Shown here piece by piece: positions 42,706-47,866 of a stretch of DNA of 47,866 bases (positions are counted from its first letter, which is position 1; every line of letters begins with the position of its first letter). Made by a program: the position numbers and the translations under genes. The stretch lies in assembly GCA_025455045.1 (NCBI GenBank), contig JALONJ010000012.1, positions 1 to 47,866 of the forward strand, given 5' to 3'. The stretch is from Microscillaceae bacterium. Its GTDB lineage: Bacteria; Bacteroidota; Bacteroidia; Cytophagales; Microscillaceae. The notes beneath the pieces were generated by a model, which saw nothing but the letters and a program-made list of their open reading frames with translations, did not search any database and was not told where the DNA came from.

Positions 42706-43070
42706 AAATTGAGAAACTGGTTTTTCTTCTAAATGCAGAAGAAGGTAATCCTGGTATATATGAATTGACGTGGGAACTGGGACATTACGACCTTACAATT
42801 GAAGACAAGTATAAGATTGCAAGAATTGTGCTGACTGAGATTTTGAAAGAAGACTTGGTGGTTCTTGAAAAATTTAAGGACTTTACATTAAACGAAAAAA
42901 TTGAAACAATTGAAAAGGACGAATTTGACAAATTACTCAACAACCCATTTCATTGGTATCCGTGTAATGAAATTCTATCAATAAGTTTGACAAGTAAAGG
43001 TGTAGAATATTTAGATAAAGAGATGCCAAAATATGCAGACAAGATTAATGAAAGGCTTAGTGGAAAATAG
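42702..43070 (+). CDS. Small acidic protein of unknown function
   Basis: A 122-residue soluble protein with a TTG start overlapping the previous stop codon. Predicted mostly helical and acidic, with LNAEEGNPGIYELTWELGHYD in the first third and ISLTSKGVEYLDKEMPKY near the end. I do not recognise it. Its size and position in a cassette-like segment, next to an attC-like structure and a broken vapC, would suit an immunity, antitoxin or phage-type accessory protein. That is inference from context only. Confidence 0.55.
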   Translation: MKIEKLVFLLNAEEGNPGIYELTWELGHYDLTIEDKYKIARIVLTEILKEDLVVLEKFKDFTLNEKIETIEKDEFDKLLNNPFHWYPCNEILSISLTSKGVEYLDKEMPKYADKINERLSGK

Positions 43071-43076
43071 AACTAT

Positions 43077-43213
43077 TGGTGCTAACAGACGTTTGGCAAA
43101 AAAGCGGGTTCAGTGGTTAATTGAACATCCTGCCTCGAATCAACTTTCGTGCTGGGTTAACAGTTCAGTGCTTCGAAATCCGCTTCTTCGCCAAGTGCCA
43201 AAACGATAGATGC
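43077..43213 (+). other. attC-like recombination site of an integron-type cassette
   Basis: About 137 bp directly after the small-gene stop. The 5' end GGTGCTAACAGACGTTTGGC pairs with the 3' end TGCCAAAACGATAGATGC (GTTRRRY-like box with one change). Inner arms GGCAAAAAAGCGG and CCGCTTCTTCGCC pair imperfectly, with long further dyads inside. Outer boxes RYYYAAC / GTTRRRY and a long imperfect hairpin are the hallmarks of attC sites. No integrase or further cassette is seen. Confidence 0.55.
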
Positions 43214-43245
43214 AAACGTTTTTCAAGTTTTAATGTAGATGATTT

Positions 43246-43383
43246 ATGAAAGAAGTGTTGGTTGATACGGATATTATTTCTTTTTATTTGAAAAATGGTT
43301 TAAATTTATTCTTGATACAAAGCAATAGACCTGAGCAAAACCATTCAAAATTTGGCTTATTTGGAAGTAGAATTATTGGCTGA
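43246..43383 (+). pseudogene. Truncated VapC-type PIN domain toxin
   Basis: The ORF starts MKEVLVDTDIISFYLKNG, the exact N-terminal pattern of PIN-domain toxins (first catalytic Asp in VDTD). After about 20 residues it runs out of frame into the duplicated GH31 tail and stops. The remaining PIN acidic residues are missing, so it cannot be an active RNase. It marks the right-hand breakpoint of the cassette segment near 43315. Confidence 0.6.
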
Positions 43384-43408
43384 AGTGTTTGAGGTGAGGG
43401 TGGGTTGA
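43319..43408 (+). pseudogene. Remnant of the GH31 3' end
   Basis: Thirty codons, ending TGA at 43406-43408, matching the last residues of the intact GH31 protein (DLSKTIQNLAYLEVEL shared, then diverged). It has no start and cannot be expressed as GH31. Confidence 0.8.
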
Positions 43409-43413
43409 TATTT

Positions 43414-43440
43414 GTAAGTACTTGATAATGAGATAGTTAT
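43414..43440. repeat. Degenerate palindrome copy (43422 core)
   Basis: TTGATAATGAG at 43422-43432, right arm ATAGTTATG. It is the duplicated partner of the 42408 copy. Confidence 0.65.
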
Positions 43441-43480
43441 GTTTTTATTTCTGAAAATGAATTTTACTTAAAAAAAATCC

Positions 43481-43507
43481 ATAAACATCTGACAATGAGG
43501 CAATTAC
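43481..43507. repeat. Degenerate palindrome copy (43489 core)
   Basis: CTGACAATGAG at 43489-43499, followed by GCAATTACA. Confidence 0.4.
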
Positions 43508-43539
43508 ACTTTTCACATTTGTAAGCAAATCGTAAACTC

Positions 43540-45789
43540 TCACATCGCCAATGGCACGGTAAATTGAAACTTACTACCTTTGCCTTCTTCACTTTCCAGC
43601 CAAAGTTTGCCACCGTTTCTCTCCACAAAATCTTTGCAAAGCACCAGCCCCAAGCCTGTGCCAGGTTCGTTGGCTGTGCCACGAGTAGTGTAGGTGGTCA
43701 TTCCATTGAGCAGTTTTTTTTGATTTTCGGGCGATATACCTACCCCCTCATCTTGCACACAAATTGTAGCAAATTTGTCATCTTGAGCTACACTAAGGTT
43801 GATTTGGCTGTTTTCGGGCGAAAATTTGATGGCATTTGCCAACAAATTACGAATCACCAAATCAATCATATTCGAGTCGGCAACCCCTTGCACATTGGGT
43901 AGGTATGTGGCTTCAATCATCACCTTTTTTTCTTGGGCAAGGGCGGCAAAGAATTGGATATTTTTTTCCAACAGATGAATTAAATCAATGTTTTGCGGTT
44001 GAGGGACAAAATTGCTCATCTGGCTTCTTGCCCAATAAAGTAGGTTATCGAGCAAGGAAAGGGTAAAATCTACTTTGTTTTCCAACTCGCCGGAAATTTT
44101 TTTCAACTCGCTTTCATTGAGCAAATCATCTTGAAACAAATCCAAAGTACCTTTGATGACACCCAGGGGTCCGCGCACATCGTGCGAAATAATTGACAAC
44201 ATTCGGCTTTTGACTTGATTGAGCTTGCCCAACTCTTCGGTTTTATGACTCAAATCTTCTTTTTGCGACTGGATTTCTCGGTTTTGGGCTTGCAAAAGCG
44301 AACTTGTTCGCAGGCTTTTGCGATAGTTGCGTAAAATAATGATAAAAATCAGACCCATTAGAGCCAAAATTACAAACAAGGCATCGCGTAGGCGATTTTG
44401 ATAGCGGATTTCGGCTTGTTGTTTTTCTAATAGTTGGGCTTGGATTTTGGCTTGTTTTTGTTGGAAACGCAGTTCTTTTTGTTTGGCTTGGAGTTCTTCG
44501 GCTTGCAAAAATTTATCTTGATTGAGGAGCTTCATTGCCAAAGCTCGTTTTTCGGCTTCAATTTTTTGATTTTGATTTTCTACTTCCAACAAAGCAATCA
44601 ATTTTTGTTTGCGCTCGGCTTCAAATCGTTGGATTTCGCGGTCTTTTGCCAGCAAAGCAATTTCCTGTTGTTTTTTTCCCAAATCATAACCCGATTGCAG
44701 TTTGGCTATTTCTTTGGCTTTATTCAAATTAAACAAACTATCTTTCAAAGCAATATATCTTTCGTAATGATAATTGACAGCCTCGTATTTTTTTTGAATT
44801 TTATAAATCTGAGCAAGCCGCCAATGTGCCGGTTCTTCAATCAAAGGCATTGTATAGAGCTTGGCAATCGCTTGGGCGCGTTGGGCATAGTCTTCGCTAA
44901 GTTGGTATTGCTGGGTCTCAAAATACAAATCGGCAAGTGAGCGATAATTATCGGCAATACCCTCTTGGTTGCGCAGTTCTTGTTTGATTTGAAGGTCTTT
45001 GAGGGTATATTCGATGGCTTGGGGGTACTCTTTGCGAACTCGACAGATTTCACCCATATATCCATAAATCAAACCAATGCTTTGGCGGTCTTGCAGTTCT
45101 TCTTTGATAGGCAGGGCTTGTTCAAAATATTTGGAGGCTTCGGCAAAATTACCCATATATTTATAAATCAAACCCACTGTAATATAGCTCGATGAGTAAC
45201 CGGCTTTGTTTTGGGATTTTTCGTGAATTTTGAGCGATTTGAACGCATATTCCAAAGCCAAATTATAGTTTTCTTGGACAATATAAACAATGCTGATGTT
45301 GTTGAGGGTGGTTGATACACCTTTCAAATCTTGAACTGCCTCTCGGATTTTGAGTGCGTTTAGATTAAACTCGAGGGCTTTGGGATAGTTGCCTTGCTGA
45401 AAATTGGTGATTGCCAAGTTGTGATAAGCCGTAGCCTCGAGCGTACGATTTTTTAAATCTTTGGCTAAACCCAAAGCTTGATTGAAATAATTGGTAGCGG
45501 TAGCCAAATCGCCCCGCAAGCGATATACATTGCCTAAACTATTGATAGTGAGGGCTTTGCCCAAAGGATAATTGATTTTTTGCGCCAGCTCAAAGCCTTG
45601 TTGCCCAAAATACAAACTGCTGTCGGGCTTGCTAAATAGGTAGGCTTGTGCCAAACTGTTATAAATTTTGATACGTGAGGTATCGATTTTTTCTTGCCGC
45701 AATTGTCCCAATAACTCCGGTATTTTGACCTGAGCTGTCAAACGAAGCGAAAAGCAAAATACCAAAATTAAAATAAGGGTAATCTTCAT
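43540..45789 (-). CDS. TPR-containing sensor histidine kinase
   Basis: A 749-residue kinase. I prefer the start MKITLILILV at 45789 because it gives a clean signal peptide ending LTAQ. A periplasmic array of about six to seven tetratricopeptide repeats (about 40-345) is followed by a coiled coil about 360-460 rich in Glu/Lys/Gln, then a TM helix (DALFVILALMGLIFIIIL) about 465-485. HisKA follows with H-box SIISHDVRGPLGVIKG, then HATPase_c (LLANAIKFSPENS, DEGVGISPENQ, GTGLGLVLCKDFVERNGG). There is no receiver domain and no adjacent response regulator, so it is an orphan kinase. A TATATTTG box at 45931-45938 would give a leader of about 140 nt containing a palindrome. Confidence 0.9.
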   Translation of the reverse strand: MKITLILILVFCFSLRLTAQVKIPELLGQLRQEKIDTSRIKIYNSLAQAYLFSKPDSSLYFGQQGFELAQKINYPLGKALTINSLGNVYRLRGDLATATNYFNQALGLAKDLKNRTLEATAYHNLAITNFQQGNYPKALEFNLNALKIREAVQDLKGVSTTLNNISIVYIVQENYNLALEYAFKSLKIHEKSQNKAGYSSSYITVGLIYKYMGNFAEASKYFEQALPIKEELQDRQSIGLIYGYMGEICRVRKEYPQAIEYTLKDLQIKQELRNQEGIADNYRSLADLYFETQQYQLSEDYAQRAQAIAKLYTMPLIEEPAHWRLAQIYKIQKKYEAVNYHYERYIALKDSLFNLNKAKEIAKLQSGYDLGKKQQEIALLAKDREIQRFEAERKQKLIALLEVENQNQKIEAEKRALAMKLLNQDKFLQAEELQAKQKELRFQQKQAKIQAQLLEKQQAEIRYQNRLRDALFVILALMGLIFIIILRNYRKSLRTSSLLQAQNREIQSQKEDLSHKTEELGKLNQVKSRMLSIISHDVRGPLGVIKGTLDLFQDDLLNESELKKISGELENKVDFTLSLLDNLLYWARSQMSNFVPQPQNIDLIHLLEKNIQFFAALAQEKKVMIEATYLPNVQGVADSNMIDLVIRNLLANAIKFSPENSQINLSVAQDDKFATICVQDEGVGISPENQKKLLNGMTTYTTRGTANEPGTGLGLVLCKDFVERNGGKLWLESEEGKGSKFQFTVPLAM

Positions 45790-45827
45790 TCGGAGAGTGT
45801 GCAGAGCTATCAACTTAAGATTCTGTT

Positions 45828-45854
45828 ATAACCAATTGATTATCAGTAAGTTAC
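45828..45854. repeat. Full-length palindrome copy (45836 core)
   Basis: Left ATAACCAA, exact core TTGATTATCAG at 45836-45846, right TAAGTTACG. Confidence 0.85.
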
Positions 45855-45930
45855 GTACATCAATCATTATAATCAGTGCATCATCAAAAGCAAATTAGCG
45901 TCCAATTACTATGAGTTTATTTTTTCACCG

Positions 45931-45938
45931 CAAATATA
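45931..45938 (-). promoter_or_regulatory. Candidate -7 box for the histidine kinase
   Basis: The minus strand reads TATATTTG, followed by CGGTG. Confidence 0.45.
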
Positions 45939-45959
45939 AAGATTTAAGTAATGAATCGT

Positions 45960-46047
45960 GAATAATGTAGCGTGAATAGTTTTTTTAATTACTTGAAAGT
46001 CAATAGGTTAACAAAAAATATTGTACGCATTATTTTTTTCTTGTTAC
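45960..46047. repeat. Dispersed repeat C, copy 2
   Basis: Same orientation as 7214-7305. It contains the degenerate core TTGAAAGTCAA (45993-46003) and the shared block CAAAAAATATTGTACGCATT. Confidence 0.7.
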
Positions 46048-46200
46048 TAAAGTCAAAATGAAGGTCTAATTTTATAGATTAAAACTTCAAAATAACTACA
46101 CTCTATGATATAGTTTTAAAATTATTTTGGCTTATTTTTTTGAATTTGAATATTGCAAAATCTTTAATTTTTATGCAAAAGTATCAAGAAACTAAAAAAT

Positions 46201-46229
46201 CATAATTAATTGATAATCAAGTAGTTATG
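46201..46229. repeat. Near-perfect palindrome copy (46210 core)
   Basis: Left CATAATTAA, exact core TTGATAATCAA at 46210-46220, right GTAGTTATG. Confidence 0.9.
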
Positions 46230-46293
46230 ATAAATATTTGTTAAAGTTTAGTTAAACCAAGATTTAGCTGTGAAGCAAAGCGATCGGAAGCGT

Positions 46294-46301
46294 TATTTTT
46301 G
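46294..46301 (+). promoter_or_regulatory. Candidate -7 box for the TlpA-like gene
   Basis: TATTTTTG, matching TAnnTTTG, 17 bp before the ATG at 46319. Confidence 0.5.
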
Positions 46302-46318
46302 TAAATAAACTTTTGTCA

Positions 46319-46801
46319 ATGAAAAAAACGTTTTTTTTAGCCTTGTTGCTCGGATTGCTCGCCCAAGGAGCGCACAGCCAAACGATTCAAACCATCAAAA
46401 TCAAAGATTTGGTTAGCCACCTCCAAAAAAATGACGATACCTTGCGAGTCGTCAATTTGTGGGCAACTTGGTGTGCGCCTTGTGTCAAAGAATTGCCGTA
46501 TTTTGAGCAAGCCCACCAACATTTCAAAAATCAAAAAGTTAAAATCATTCTCACCGCCATTGAAGACGAACTGCCCAAAGTGCAAGCATTTGCCCAAAAA
46601 CGAAAACTACAATCAACGCTACTGTTTCTTGATGAGGACAACGCCAATGATTGGATACCCCAAATTGAGAAAAATTGGCAGGGCGAAATTCCGGTTACCC
46701 TCTTTGTAAAACAAGGTAAGCGAGAGTTTCACTCCGGCGATTTCACCGCCGAAGAACTTATGACTCAAATTGAGCAAAGGTTAAATGTAAGCAAAGAATA
46801 A
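46319..46801 (+). CDS. TlpA-like periplasmic thiol-disulfide protein
   Basis: A 160-residue exported thioredoxin-fold protein. I chose the ATG at 46319 over a TTG at 46313. The signal peptide KKTFFLALLLGLLAQGAHS is followed by the redox motif WCAPC in NLWATWCAPCVKELPYFEQ and a cis-Pro region GEIPVTLFV. Family knowledge: TlpA/ResA relatives reduce disulfides in the periplasm, for example for cytochrome c maturation or oxidised envelope proteins. The substrate is not evident. It is followed 62 bp later by another thioredoxin-fold gene on the same strand. Confidence 0.88.
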   Translation: MKKTFFLALLLGLLAQGAHSQTIQTIKIKDLVSHLQKNDDTLRVVNLWATWCAPCVKELPYFEQAHQHFKNQKVKIILTAIEDELPKVQAFAQKRKLQSTLLFLDEDNANDWIPQIEKNWQGEIPVTLFVKQGKREFHSGDFTAEELMTQIEQRLNVSKE

Positions 46802-46806
46802 TTACC

Positions 46807-46833
46807 CTAAGTTATTGATAATCAAATATTTAT
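46807..46833. repeat. Intergenic palindrome copy (46815 core)
   Basis: Exact core TTGATAATCAA at 46815-46825, right arm ATATTTATA. It occupies nearly half of a 62-bp gap inside an apparent two-gene unit. Confidence 0.8.
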
Positions 46834-46863
46834 AAAAAAATCCTTATTCAAATCTCAAAAAAT

Positions 46864-47472
46864 ATGAAAAAAATAAATCTCTTATTTGTACTTACTTTGG
46901 GGCTGATTTTCAGCCTCAGCAATGCAACTTTCAAAACGCAAGGCTACCAAGTAGGCGATACGGCTATTGATTTTAGCCTCAAAAATATTGATGGCAAAAT
47001 GGTTTCCTTGCAAGATTTTGCCCAAGCCAAAGGATTTGTGATTATTTTTACTTGCAATCATTGCCCTTATGCCATTGCCAACGAAGACCGGATCATTGCC
47101 CTCAACAAAAAATACGCCGCCAAAGGTTTTCCGGTGATTGCCATCAATCCCAACGACCCCGTAGCCTACCCTGATGATTCGTATGACAATATGAAAAAAC
47201 GCGCCCAAGAAAAAGGCTTCAACTTTCCGTATTTGCTCGACGATACTCAAGATATTGCCAAAACTTACGGAGCTACCAAAACTCCCCACGTGTATTTGCT
47301 TGACAAAAATCGGGTAGTCAAATACATTGGCGCAATTGACGATAGCCCCAAAGATGCCAAAAAAGCCAAAACTTCGCACTTGGCAAACGCCATAGACGCA
47401 TTGTTGGCAGGCAAAACCATTGCGGTATCTACAACTGCCGCCATAGGTTGTGGTATCAAATGGAAAAAATAA
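46864..47472 (+). CDS. Peroxiredoxin-like thioredoxin-family protein
   Basis: A 202-residue exported protein. The signal peptide (KKINLLFVLTLGLIFSLSNA) is followed by an AhpC/TSA-Redoxin-type thioredoxin fold. The active site is FTCNHCPYAIANEDR, a CxxC within the peroxiredoxin-like position. Further blocks are FPVIAINPNDPVAYPDDSYDN, seen as the family N-P-N-D loop, cis-Pro TKTPHVYLLD, and a C-terminal TTAAIGCGIKWK motif with an extra Cys. Family knowledge: such proteins are annotated as thioredoxin-family or AhpC/TSA, likely handling peroxide or thiol stress in the envelope. It is probably co-transcribed with the TlpA-like gene. Confidence 0.88.
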   Translation: MKKINLLFVLTLGLIFSLSNATFKTQGYQVGDTAIDFSLKNIDGKMVSLQDFAQAKGFVIIFTCNHCPYAIANEDRIIALNKKYAAKGFPVIAINPNDPVAYPDDSYDNMKKRAQEKGFNFPYLLDDTQDIAKTYGATKTPHVYLLDKNRVVKYIGAIDDSPKDAKKAKTSHLANAIDALLAGKTIAVSTTAAIGCGIKWKK

Positions 47473-47511
47473 TTAAAAAATATTTTGGTTCTTCCGACCT
47501 TTTATCGCAAA

Positions 47512-47571
47512 CTTGCCTGTGGGGACACAGGCAAGGGCTTATGTGCCGTTGCTTGTGTCCCCACAAGCAAC
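47512..47571. repeat. Twin hairpins with complementary loops
   Basis: Hairpin 1: CTTGCCTGTG / CACAGGCAAG, loop GGGA (47512-47535). Hairpin 2: GTTGCTTGTG / CACAAGCAAC, loop TCCC (47548-47571). The stems are perfect. The loops with their closing pairs are complementary, so the two are inverted copies of one unit with paired stem substitutions. Confidence 0.85.
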
Positions 47572-47677
47572 CATCATCGACCAACGGGTTAAAATCTCTG
47601 AAAAACCAATATTTTTTCAAAAAAATCATTTAATATCCATAAAAATAGACTGTGTAATTTGTATATTTCTAAAAATC

Positions 47678-47722
47678 AACGGAGTTGTCAGTCCGCCTTT
47701 GGCGAGAACAGACAACTCCGTT
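47678..47722. repeat. Hairpin with a nested 20-bp-type unit in its loop
   Basis: AACGGAGTTGTC (47678-47689) pairs perfectly with GACAACTCCGTT (47711-47722). The 21-nt loop holds GTCCGCCTTTGGCGAGAAC. Its complement contains CGCCAAAGGCGGAC, nearly the core of the unit found inside split palindromes. Confidence 0.8.
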
Positions 47723-47735
47723 AGTTTCTAAAAAA

Positions 47736-47760
47736 TTGGTTCTTCACCACTTTTCAGGAA
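47736..47760. repeat. Dispersed repeat A, partial copy 4
   Basis: TTGGTTCTTCACCACTTTTC followed by AGGAA matches the edge of the 19481 copy, then switches into repeat B. Confidence 0.6.
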
Positions 47761-47767
47761 TGAGAAC

Positions 47768-47838
47768 CTTTTTTCTGAAATTTATCAATTTCAGTGATTC
47801 TGAGCGAAGCGAAGAATCTGAAACTCTTGATAATCAAC
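47768..47838. repeat. Dispersed repeat B, copy 2
   Basis: Shares CTGAAATTTATCAATTTCAG and the following GATTCT...AGAATC hairpin with 26340-26412. The inner part GAGCGAAGCGAA is inverted relative to the other copy. It ends in a palindrome. Confidence 0.7.
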
Positions 47839-47845
47839 GCTTTAG
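47819..47845. repeat. Intergenic palindrome copy (47827 core)
   Basis: Exact core TTGATAATCAA at 47827-47837, right arm CGCTTTAGA. Confidence 0.75.
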
Positions 47846-47866
47846 ATTCTTCAGAGCTTCGCTCGC

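Larger units (their letters stand above)
43319..43467 (+). repeat. Direct repeat, downstream copy
   Basis: Partner of 42304-42452, including the duplicated palindrome (43422) and the following TTTTTATTTCT stretch. Together the two copies bracket 42453-43318. Confidence 0.85.
45790..46318. other. Divergent intergenic region, 529 bp
   Basis: Palindromes at 45836, 45993 and 46210, repeat C (45960-46047), and one -7 box candidate for each divergent gene. No ORF. Confidence 0.6.
47473..47866. other. Repeat-rich 3' end of window, 394 bp
   Basis: No gene. It contains twin hairpins (47512-47571), a nested hairpin (47678-47722), the edge of repeat A (47736-47760), repeat B (47768-47838) and a palindrome (47827). 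Confidence 0.6.

Noticed and set aside
866-47845. Palindromes as a CRISPR array
   Set aside because: Copies are dispersed at gene boundaries with irregular distances and no uniform spacers, and no cas genes are present.
866-47845. Palindromes as intrinsic terminators
   Set aside because: They are almost pure A/T with weak stems, lack a consistent T run, and often lie upstream of start codons. True terminators here (4782, 5811, 19732) look different and coexist with them.
1-47866. tRNA, rRNA or known riboswitch genes
   Set aside because: I found no stretch with cloverleaf arms, GGTTCGAAT-like T-loops in gaps, or rRNA motifs. A covariance-model scan was not possible here.

Overview
The window looks like a low-GC Bacteroidota chromosome, probably Cytophagales-like. 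The grounds are a gliding-associated (CHU_C, type IX secretion) C-terminal domain, 7TMR-DISM and SpoIIE signalling proteins, a Rho factor with a long acidic insertion, BatC- and NRDE-family genes, and TAnnTTTG -7 boxes in front of several genes. I saw no rRNA, tRNA, CRISPR array or intact transposase.

Layout. 1-5.8 kb: a WG-repeat lipoprotein, a membrane SpoIIE phosphatase, a CoxE-like VWA protein, a small unknown protein and a PD-(D/E)XK-like protein. 5.8-12.7 kb, mostly minus strand: PhoH, CorA, NRDE/TANGO2, FSA-type transaldolase, a CNNM/CorC membrane protein and a 33-residue membrane ORF. 12.7-18.6 kb: a tripartite RND efflux operon (adaptor, pump, outer-membrane factor). 18.9-21.4 kb: a small acidic exported protein and a voltage-gated-like ion channel. 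21.9-29.1 kb: a giant repeat adhesin and a TonB-dependent receptor, interrupted by two and one in-frame stop codons with no frameshift. 29.4-38.3 kb: a macro-domain protein, a 7TMR/PAS/SpoIIE protein, a BatC-like TPR protein, an MtaB methylthiotransferase and Rho. 39.2-47.5 kb: a membrane protein, a GH31 glucosidase, an integron-like cassette trapped between two copies of the GH31 3' end, a TPR histidine kinase and two thioredoxin-fold proteins.

The most striking feature lies between the genes. An imperfect 27-29 bp palindrome, with core YTGATWATCAR and outer arms ending in GTTATG or its complement, occurs in 27 of the 28 intergenic gaps. The one gap without it is the 21-bp space inside the efflux operon. 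I count 47 intergenic copies, 28 of them exact for the 11-bp core plus two exact but split copies. Three copies are split at exactly the same base by a 20-bp unit (type CGCCAGAGGCGGAC plus a tail ending in TC), once as a tandem pair. A related unit sits inverted in the loop of another palindrome at 47.7 kb. Palindrome copies also lie at the centre of two MITE-like elements, one with a 9-bp flanking duplication, and inside other dispersed hairpin repeats. This suggests a genome-wide punctuation or binding element that is also a landing site for tiny hairpin insertions. Its function is unknown to me.
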